Below, one piece after another: positions 58,001-64,000 of a DNA stretch of 64,000 nucleotides (the first letter of the stretch is position 1; each line of letters starts with the position of its first letter). The stretch spans positions 682,001 through 746,000 of the forward strand of contig NZ_RQFY01000004.1 of the NCBI RefSeq assembly GCF_004769555.1. Direction: 5' to 3'. Below the pieces are notes generated by a model. That model was given only the letters and a program-made list of their open reading frames with translations, made no database searches and was not told the DNA's origin. Made by a program: the position numbers and the translations under genes. This DNA is from Leptospira koniambonensis (GTDB lineage Bacteria > Spirochaetota > Leptospiria > Leptospirales > Leptospiraceae).

Positions 58001-58557
58001 AGTATTTTCTCCGAGCTTAAGAAGGACTCGATCTCTAAATCGGACCTTCTCCATTCTTCTCCCAAAAACTCAATCTGTAGATTACGAGTGTCTTCGTCTG
58101 CTTCTGCCAAATCGATCTTGATACGGAACTTTCTGTCTTTAAATTCAGGCTCTGCTTTTTCCCACCATTCTATTAGCGAAATCCCTTTACCGTTCCAATA
58201 TTCTTCAAATCCAAGATCTGGAATTTCTTCCGAAGAACCAATTCTATACAGATCGAAATGAAAGATCTCTAACGGATCTTCCGATTTGTTTTGGATTTGA
58301 GGAAACGGATACTCATTCATCAAAGTATAAGTAGGAGAATTTACAAATAGTTTGGATTTATCCAATCCAGGTTTTAATTCATCCAATAAAGCTTTTACAA
58401 GTTTAGAAACGAAAGTGGTTTTGCCTGAGCCCATTTTTCCGGAAAGAAGAAGCAGGGGAAACTTTCCTTCTTTCCAGACTGCCGCAAGGATCCCTGCAAG
58501 TTTTGAGACAGGGATATCTATAGAATCTAAGGTAAGATTTTCGAACCGTCCTAACAT
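57997..58557 (-). CDS. tsaE: TsaE, ATPase of the t6A pathway
   Basis: P-loop ATPase that regulates the TsaB-TsaD complex, 186 residues. Walker A is LLLSGKMGSGKTTFVSKLV (about residues 37-55). Other landmarks are FVNSPTYTLMNEYPF, HFDLYRI and GISLIEWWEKAE. The C-terminal ~20 residues are an extra tail. tsaB follows with an overlapping ATGA. Confidence 0.92.
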   Translation of the reverse strand: MLGRFENLTLDSIDIPVSKLAGILAAVWKEGKFPLLLLSGKMGSGKTTFVSKLVKALLDELKPGLDKSKLFVNSPTYTLMNEYPFPQIQNKSEDPLEIFHFDLYRIGSSEEIPDLGFEEYWNGKGISLIEWWEKAEPEFKDRKFRIKIDLAEADEDTRNLQIEFLGEEWRRSDLEIESFLSSEKIL

Positions 58558-58565
58558 TCTATTTC

Positions 58566-59423
58566 TTAAAATAACTCTAAGACCTCTGCCTTTGGAAATC
58601 TATAGATGGAATTACAGAATTCGCAGGTTACTTCGATCTGTCCTTGCTCTTCTGCAATATCCATTGCTTCTTCTTTTCCTAAATTTTGGATCAGTTCTTT
58701 GATCTTCTCTTCGGAACAATCACATCTATATTCAGGTCTTCCGGTTGCCAAAATCTCGAATTTTGTATTCCAAGAAGATTGCAAAATTTCTAATGCCTGA
58801 GAAACAGTTCCTTCGTAAACTTTGGATTTTTCCTCTTCTAGTTTGCCGGCTAATTCTCTAACTGCATCTATATGTTCCGGTCTTGCTTCCGGCAATGCTT
58901 GTAAAAATAAACCTTTGATCCTCCAATGCAAACCTTCTAATTTAATATAAGCTACTAAGAAAGAAGGGACTTGCTCAGAGTCTCTTAAATAGTTTTCAAT
59001 ATTTGTTTCGAAACTTTGGTTTCTAAAAGGAACTATGGATTGATAAATACATTCTCCGTCTTTCCAACGGAATACTTTTAAAATTCCTAAATTTTCCTCA
59101 GAGATCTGTCCAGATTCTATATCTTCTTCCGGGCGATGTCTTAAGGTTGCTTTTAGTCTTCCGTCACGAGTACTATAAGCTAAAACTGAGTGTATCTCAG
59201 TATCATCATAAAAGCGGATTTGAACACTTACCTTTGTATCATCTTTTACTAGATCTGCTAAGAAGAATGCGGCAAGCATTGTCCTTGCCAGAAGTTCCGT
59301 ACCTGCGTCATCGAAACCATGTAAGTTAGATGCTGCGGTTACTGCGTAAGAAATTTCGGCTGAGGAAAAACGAAAGTGAACGTCGGGAAGAATCCCATAA
59401 TGGTATATGTCGTGATTTTCCAT
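58566..59423 (-). CDS. hslO: Redox-regulated chaperone Hsp33
   Basis: Oxidation-activated holdase, 285 residues. The N-terminal domain has DDTEIHSVLAYSTRDGRLKA-type strands and the C-terminal zinc switch is YRCDCSEEKIKELI with VTCEFCNSIYRF (CxC and CxxC). Upon oxidative stress the cysteines form disulfides and the chaperone unfolds. It lies 8 nt upstream of tsaE and may be co-transcribed with it. Confidence 0.92.
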   Translation of the reverse strand: MENHDIYHYGILPDVHFRFSSAEISYAVTAASNLHGFDDAGTELLARTMLAAFFLADLVKDDTKVSVQIRFYDDTEIHSVLAYSTRDGRLKATLRHRPEEDIESGQISEENLGILKVFRWKDGECIYQSIVPFRNQSFETNIENYLRDSEQVPSFLVAYIKLEGLHWRIKGLFLQALPEARPEHIDAVRELAGKLEEEKSKVYEGTVSQALEILQSSWNTKFEILATGRPEYRCDCSEEKIKELIQNLGKEEAMDIAEEQGQIEVTCEFCNSIYRFPKAEVLELF

Positions 59424-59595
59424 GTAATGTTTGGATTCCCGACCTTGTAGGACGAGGTTCTAATCTATTCTCCCTGAATCGTATCGAAAAGACAGTATTT
59501 TTTCCGAATTTCGATGGGATTTAAAGGTTTTCTTTCTGGAAAGATCTTCCCTCAAGAGAATCATCGTCTCTACCTTTTTAACATGCGAGGACCGA

Positions 59596-61575
59596 ATGAT
59601 TTTCGGAGCTGATTATTATCCTGAACAATGGACTCCCAAAGATTGGGAGGAAGACATTCGGATCATGAAGGACATGGGACTGACCAGAGTCCGTCTCGCA
59701 GAATTTTCCTGGGCATTAGTCGAACCTAAAGAAGGTAAATTCGATTTTTCTTTTTGGAAGAAGATGTTGGATCTCTTTCATAAACATAAAATGGATGTGA
59801 TCCTAGGAACTCCAACAGCAACATTCCCACCTTGGCTTGCTAAAAAATACCCTGATGTTCTCCAAGTGAGAGATGGGGTTTTAAGAAATATAGGAACAAG
59901 AAGACAGGCATGTTTTTCTTCTCCGAATTATAGAAAAGCAGTGATTCGGGTCGTGACTAAGATGGCCCAAACATTAGGAAATCATCCAGCTGTAATCGGT
60001 TGGCAGATAGACAATGAGATCGGTCACGAAGGGTCAGACATAGATCATTCAGAAACTTCTCTCAAAACATTTCGTCTTTGGTTGAAATCAAAATATAAAA
60101 CGATCCAAAATCTAAATGATACTTGGGGAAATATTTTTTGGGGAGTGATGTTCAACGATTGGAATGAGATCCCTCTTCCAGGTCCTCATGTGAGTGCAGG
60201 ATTTAATCCTTCTATGATCCAAGACTTTTACAGATTCCATTCAGATACGATTGTGGACTTTGTAAAATTGCAGTCTGATATTGTTAGAAAGTTTTCTCCT
60301 AACAGAAAGCTGACTACGAATTTATATCCTAGTCCTTTTCTTCCTGTGATTGATATGAGCGAATTATTCACTCATTTAGATTACGTTTCTTGGGATAATT
60401 ATCCTACCTGGGGAGACCAAGAAGAACCTTTCCCTCATCCATTTATCTCAGCGATGCATCAGTACAATCGAGGATTGAAAGATCTTCCTTTCACCGTGAT
60501 GGAACAAATTTCAGGATTCCAAGGACATGATACCTTAGGTTATCTTCCTGCTCCAGGTCAAATACAACTTTGGATGAAACAAGCAATCGTCCAAGGTGCA
60601 GAACAAATTGTATTTTTCAGATATAGAACTGCAAGATTCGGACAAGAACAACTTTGTTATGGAATTTTAGATCACGACAAATCACTGACTGATAGATACT
60701 TGGAATTGCAAAAAGGGATCTCTGAGATCTTACCTGAAGCCAAAGATTTTGCTTCGGAACATTTTCCTGCAGATGTAGCTGTTCTCCATGATATTGAGAA
60801 TGCTAGGAATTTTAAACACCAACCTATCTCTGCCGGTTTAAAACATAGCCCTGTTCCATTTGCTCAAGTTGGCTACGATATTGAGATGGCGACTTGGTTT
60901 GCAGGTCTGAATATTCTAAATGTAAACACACATTTCTTACCTATCTCCAAAGCAGACTTTTCCAAGTATAAGGTTTTGGTACTTCCTCTCTATGCAATGG
61001 TAGATGATTCCATTGTTAAAAAAATGGAGCAATTCGTTAGAGAGGGAGGTGTTTTAGTTTTAGGATATAGATCAGGATTGAAGGACAAAAATTCCTGGAT
61101 GTTAGATTCTCAGGTGCCTGGTCCATTCTCCGAAATGGCAGGGGTTAAAGTGAGAAAGTTTGAAGCAGTGGGAAATCGAAACGTTAAGTTCCGATTCAGG
61201 GTTTTACCGGGAACCTGCTCCAAAATTTGTGAGATCTTAGAACCTACTACGGCCAAGGTTTGGGCAAGATATTCTGATAATAAGAAATTTTATAAAGGAA
61301 AACCTGTCATAACTTGTAATCGATTCGGAAAAGGATCTGTCGTATACGTTGGAGCGAGTCTGAGTCCGATCTCGTTTATGTTATTATATAGAAGAACCTT
61401 AAAAATGGCAGGCATTCCTTTTACTTTTTACGGCCCATCAGTGGAGCGTACTTTTAGAAAAGGAAAGTCCAAAAACTACGAAATTTTTATCAATCATTCC
61501 GGTAAGAAGGCTCTTGCCGGTTTCAAGCTACTCAAACCATTTGAGGTGAGGATCCTGCCTAAAACGAAAAAATGA
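59596..61575 (+). CDS. GH42 beta-galactosidase-like glycoside hydrolase
   Basis: A 659-residue glycosidase. FGADYYPEQWTPKDW is the GH42 opening. The acid/base glutamate is E141 in QIDNEIGHE, the residue number used in the classic A4 enzyme. The nucleophile is near E303 in TVMEQISGF. A trimerisation-like domain (VLHDIENARNF) and a C-terminal beta domain complete it. No signal peptide is visible. Its last 4 nt overlap the next gene. Substrate unknown; leptospires are not known for sugar growth, so a glycan-turnover role is likelier. Confidence 0.9.
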   Translation: MIFGADYYPEQWTPKDWEEDIRIMKDMGLTRVRLAEFSWALVEPKEGKFDFSFWKKMLDLFHKHKMDVILGTPTATFPPWLAKKYPDVLQVRDGVLRNIGTRRQACFSSPNYRKAVIRVVTKMAQTLGNHPAVIGWQIDNEIGHEGSDIDHSETSLKTFRLWLKSKYKTIQNLNDTWGNIFWGVMFNDWNEIPLPGPHVSAGFNPSMIQDFYRFHSDTIVDFVKLQSDIVRKFSPNRKLTTNLYPSPFLPVIDMSELFTHLDYVSWDNYPTWGDQEEPFPHPFISAMHQYNRGLKDLPFTVMEQISGFQGHDTLGYLPAPGQIQLWMKQAIVQGAEQIVFFRYRTARFGQEQLCYGILDHDKSLTDRYLELQKGISEILPEAKDFASEHFPADVAVLHDIENARNFKHQPISAGLKHSPVPFAQVGYDIEMATWFAGLNILNVNTHFLPISKADFSKYKVLVLPLYAMVDDSIVKKMEQFVREGGVLVLGYRSGLKDKNSWMLDSQVPGPFSEMAGVKVRKFEAVGNRNVKFRFRVLPGTCSKICEILEPTTAKVWARYSDNKKFYKGKPVITCNRFGKGSVVYVGASLSPISFMLLYRRTLKMAGIPFTFYGPSVERTFRKGKSKNYEIFINHSGKKALAGFKLLKPFEVRILPKTKK

Positions 61576-62513
61576 AGCTAAGTGAAGTTAAAGAATTAAA
61601 TAGACTCTTACGAAATAATTCGAATGGGAGAAATAAGACGAATTCCATTTATGTGGATAATCTTCATACTTCCTTCGTTGAATTCGAAGAAAAATTTATT
61701 CTACCTTCTACTTCTGTTTTCGAAATAGAGTTTAGCGCTGCAGAAGATTTTCTCAAATCTATTCTGCAATATGCTCCTGAGTTAGTTGCAGATTCTCTTG
61801 TTCTTCCTGAACCCAGACCTAAAAGAGATATTGATCGTTTATTTCTGATCAAACCGTTTTACACAGAAGGAGAAGTCTTCAGAGAAAATTCTCCAGAAGT
61901 ATGGAGAGAGAAACTTCCCCCATTTGCAATCGTTACCAGTTTTCACCTGATGCATCTTGGTGGAGCTCCCAAGGAAGATATATATGCACAAGCTTCTCAA
62001 GGAAAAACTATGTCCGTTTACACCAAGAGAGCTTACTTCACCGTTCGCGTAGTTCCCTTAGATTCACTTACAATTTTGGAAGGAGCAATCATAGATTTTA
62101 CCGCTAAAAGATACCAAGAATCGGATTTTATGGTTCAAATTTCAAGAGAACCTGGCGAAGGGATTCGACATACATATTTCGGGATCTTTGAAGAGATCGA
62201 TTATTCTAAACAAGTCAATCTTATCCATGAGTCTCTCGGGATCACTCCTTCAGATTGGACTCTAGGAAAAATATTCGCTCCTTTAGCGGTGGAATACCTT
62301 ACTTTAACGGCCAGGTTTCTGGATCCTTCTCTAGACAAGATCGCAAAGGATTTTAATTCGTTTCACCAAGTTGTTGATCTTTTGTTAAGACCAGGCAGCA
62401 TGACCTTAGAAGAATCTGCCCGAAATTCATTCTTCGCTTGGCTCCGATCTCATAAATCAGAGAGGATTATTTCCCCCTCGGGGAACATGGCTTGGAAAAT
62501 TTTACGGGTATAA
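61572..62513 (+). CDS. Hypothetical protein coupled to the GH42 gene
   Basis: A 313-residue soluble protein with no known motif. Notable segments are IKPFYTEGEVFRENSP, FAIVTSFHLMHLGGAPKED and SYLHLVP-like absent regions; the middle is beta-rich and the C-terminus helical. Two PilZ-like or EAL features were looked for and not found. The ATGA overlap with GH42 implies coupled expression. It ends near the inositol-phosphatase start. Function unknown. Confidence 0.7.
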   Translation: MKLSEVKELNRLLRNNSNGRNKTNSIYVDNLHTSFVEFEEKFILPSTSVFEIEFSAAEDFLKSILQYAPELVADSLVLPEPRPKRDIDRLFLIKPFYTEGEVFRENSPEVWREKLPPFAIVTSFHLMHLGGAPKEDIYAQASQGKTMSVYTKRAYFTVRVVPLDSLTILEGAIIDFTAKRYQESDFMVQISREPGEGIRHTYFGIFEEIDYSKQVNLIHESLGITPSDWTLGKIFAPLAVEYLTLTARFLDPSLDKIAKDFNSFHQVVDLLLRPGSMTLEESARNSFFAWLRSHKSERIISPSGNMAWKILRV

Positions 62514-62530
62514 AGGACATAAGCCCGAAC

Positions 62531-63376
62531 ATGGAATCCTTAGCACCTCCCATAGATTTCCCTCTTGAAGAAGTGAAGAAGAGAGTGAAATCAGTCCAAT
62601 CCGTATCCGGGCTTATATTGGAATCCGCTCGTAAACTCCAAAAAGAGATCCGTGTTTTCGGGATCGTAAGTGACTCCGAAGAAAAAGACCGTATTCATAA
62701 AGCGGACGAATTGATGGGAAAATTCCTGATCGATTTTATCCGACAAAACTTTCCAAACGACTCAATCATCTCCGAAGATTATTTCAAACATGACGGAAGC
62801 AATTCTTTCCGTTGGGTTTTAGACCCTATCGACGGCTCTATGAACTTCGTAAGAGGAATCCCTCTTTATTGTGTGTCCGTTGGTTTAGAGCATAGAGAAA
62901 CTCCAGTCGCTGGAGTTGTATTCGCACCTGAATTGGACACACGTTACTCTGCAATCTTAAGCCAAGGTGCATTCAAGAACGGACTCAGAATTGATGTCTC
63001 TAATACAGATGCACTTGCAAGATCTCTTTTGGTATCCAGCTTTCCTACAAACAGAAAGGAAATTTTGAACGAAGTTATCTCAGACATCACTGCATTTATC
63101 AGCTGCGGTAGATCCATGAGAAGGACAGGATCTTTTGTTTTAGATACTTGTTGGGTCGCAGAAGGTGTACTCGATGGGATCTGGGAGAAGGGTGTAAAAC
63201 TCTGGGATACAGTAGCAAGCTCAGTGATCTTAACAGAAGCAGGCGGCAAACTTACTGACTTTCAAGGAAAACATTTCTTATCCGGCCAAGCAGAAGTAGT
63301 AGCTTCTAATGGAAGAATCCATAAGCAGATCATCGACATTCTTAGAAATGTTCGACTCTCCATCGGACGAAATTAA
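62531..63376 (+). CDS. Inositol monophosphatase family protein
   Basis: Mg-dependent phosphatase of about 281 residues, for inositol, histidinol or 3'-phosphoadenosine phosphates. Metal-site motifs are the SEDYF glutamate, WVLDPIDGSMNFVRGIP (DPIDG) and KLWDTVASSVILTEAGG. ATG 62531 is preferred, but a TTG at 62492 with GGGGA upstream would add 13 residues and overlap the previous gene. A hairpin follows its stop. Confidence 0.88.
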   Translation: MESLAPPIDFPLEEVKKRVKSVQSVSGLILESARKLQKEIRVFGIVSDSEEKDRIHKADELMGKFLIDFIRQNFPNDSIISEDYFKHDGSNSFRWVLDPIDGSMNFVRGIPLYCVSVGLEHRETPVAGVVFAPELDTRYSAILSQGAFKNGLRIDVSNTDALARSLLVSSFPTNRKEILNEVISDITAFISCGRSMRRTGSFVLDTCWVAEGVLDGIWEKGVKLWDTVASSVILTEAGGKLTDFQGKHFLSGQAEVVASNGRIHKQIIDILRNVRLSIGRN

Positions 63377-63386
63377 GAAGAAGGTA

Positions 63387-63410
63387 CGGCGAGCGGAAAC
63401 CTTCTCGCCG
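63387..63410. terminator. Hairpin between convergent genes
   Basis: CGGCGAG (63387-63393) and CTCGCCG (63404-63410) pair perfectly around a 10-nt loop. It lies between the stops of the inositol-phosphatase and cytochrome c genes. The stem is GC-rich but no T-run follows, so termination is plausible rather than certain. Confidence 0.5.
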
Positions 63411-63422
63411 AAGCTAAACTTC

Positions 63423-63797
63423 TTACTGCTTCAAAAACTCTTCTAAAGATTTTATCTGAGCTTCAGTAAAATTAAACCGGGTCATCGCAGTACTTTGGCG
63501 TTTAGGAACATATCCAGGAGGATATTCTCCTCTCATTCTTGCTTCTAATAATTCATAAGAAGAATTTGCCACAGAAGGTCCAACAGCCCCATCCAGTTTT
63601 GGATTAGCATTATGACAAGCTAGACAGTTTGCCATATACAATCCTCTACCAGCTTCTGCTTCTGGAGAAAGAGGTTTAGATTCTTTACATAAAGAGAATG
63701 TTGCTGCGAAAATAGCTAAGAGTAGAAAGCTAAAAAAAGAAAGGCGGTGATTACCGCCCTTCTCGCTTCCACTCCGATTGATTTGGAATGGGTTCAT
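63423..63797 (-). CDS. Exported mono-haem cytochrome c
   Basis: A 124-residue protein with a signal sequence (LSFFSFLLLAIFAATFSLC), possibly a lipoprotein signal ending at Cys37. Haem is bound at ANCLACHN (CxxCH). A methionine in STAMTRFNFTEAQ is the probable distal ligand. It has the short class I cytochrome c layout. It lies 10 nt after a truncated membrane protein gene and may carry electrons to a terminal oxidase, which is inference. Confidence 0.88.
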   Translation of the reverse strand: MNPFQINRSGSEKGGNHRLSFFSFLLLAIFAATFSLCKESKPLSPEAEAGRGLYMANCLACHNANPKLDGAVGPSVANSSYELLEARMRGEYPPGYVPKRQSTAMTRFNFTEAQIKSLEEFLKQ

Positions 63798-63807
63798 TCA
63801 ATATTCC

Positions 63808-64000
63808 TTAAGCAGTTAAAAGAACTTCCATCAGAACATAAGTAACTAAAGCAAAGATCACTCCGCTAGTAATTACTGCTTTTACGGTTTTGATTGGCTT
63901 AACAGTAGGTCCGTTTTGGTCTGCTCTTAAAGCATTTACTTCAAAGATCACAATCAAAAGTACCATAATTCCAAGGAAAACTCTTAACTTCTCTGGGCTA
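63808..64000 (-). CDS. Membrane protein, N-terminus beyond the right edge
   Basis: About 63 C-terminal codons are visible, with two hydrophobic stretches: VFLGIMVLLIVIFEVNAL and AVITSGVIFALVTYVLMEVLLTA, separated by the basic loop RADQNGPTVKPIKTVK. It is placed directly upstream of the cytochrome c gene, so a respiratory-complex role is possible. No family can be assigned from this fragment. Confidence 0.7.
   Translation of the reverse strand, partial: SPEKLRVFLGIMVLLIVIFEVNALRADQNGPTVKPIKTVKAVITSGVIFALVTYVLMEVLLTA

Overview
The window looks like chromosomal DNA of a spirochaete of the genus Leptospira. This is inferred from the proteins and was not confirmed by a database search. The pointers are moderate-to-low GC, frequent TTG starts, loose lipoboxes, isolated tRNA genes, very long 7TM/HAMP/SpoIIE-phosphatase/TPR proteins, a protein resembling the Leptospira-restricted DUF1577 family, and an unusual dihydropteroate synthase. 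I see no prophage, insertion sequence, CRISPR array or rRNA operon. Genes are densely packed on both strands, often with ATGA or TGATG overlaps.

Layout. 1-5.2 kb (minus): pyrD (cut by the left edge), an ABC-2 exporter pair, a patatin-like phospholipase and a TrmA/RumA-type RNA uracil methyltransferase. 5.2-6.4 kb: two tRNA-Ser genes, two small membrane proteins and tRNA-Arg. 6.5-10.5 kb: a BFD-like [2Fe-2S] protein, a WbuC-type cupin, small hypotheticals, a PlsC acyltransferase, dapF and a methyltransferase. 10.5-19 kb: a TetX-like flavin monooxygenase divergent from a TetR regulator with an inverted-repeat operator between them, a HAD hydrolase, a flavoprotein/membrane-protein pair, a VOC protein, a TIG-domain lipoprotein, an enoyl-CoA hydratase and dcd.

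19-26.6 kb (minus): two paralogous ~1060-residue sensor phosphatases on either side of a secreted MA-type peptidase. This looks like a duplicated signalling module and is one of the more interesting loci. 26.7-35.9 kb: a dicarboxylate/amino-acid symporter, a MATE exporter, a beta-propeller protein with a site-2 protease, cysE, a Cys-rich small secreted protein, RlpA and two TPR proteins. 35.9-44.2 kb: a divergent folP, a PD40/OmpA envelope protein, a PilZ-like/DUF1577-like protein, hisS, a PAP2 phosphatase, an isolated transhydrogenase alpha subunit and a UDP-glucuronate decarboxylase. 44.2-52.5 kb: an M50 membrane protein, a PAS chemoreceptor, a DUF445 protein, then a TonB-C-like/UpxY-NusG-like/kdsD/aroD run and a TPR protein. 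52.6-64 kb: a GMC oxidoreductase with a gluconate-dehydrogenase-subunit-3-like partner, rnr-tsaB-tsaE-hslO, a GH42 beta-galactosidase, an inositol-monophosphatase-family protein, a cytochrome c and a truncated membrane protein.

Main points for a second look: (1) the FolP lacks the usual STRP sulfonamide-contact loop, which fits the known intrinsic sulfonamide resistance of leptospires; (2) a short palindromic element is present in three diverged copies, each touching or next to a stop codon; (3) the duplicated sensor-phosphatase locus; (4) the TetX/TetR pair with a clear operator; (5) a specialised NusG beside kdsD; (6) a Fur/PerR-like palindrome upstream of the BFD-like gene.
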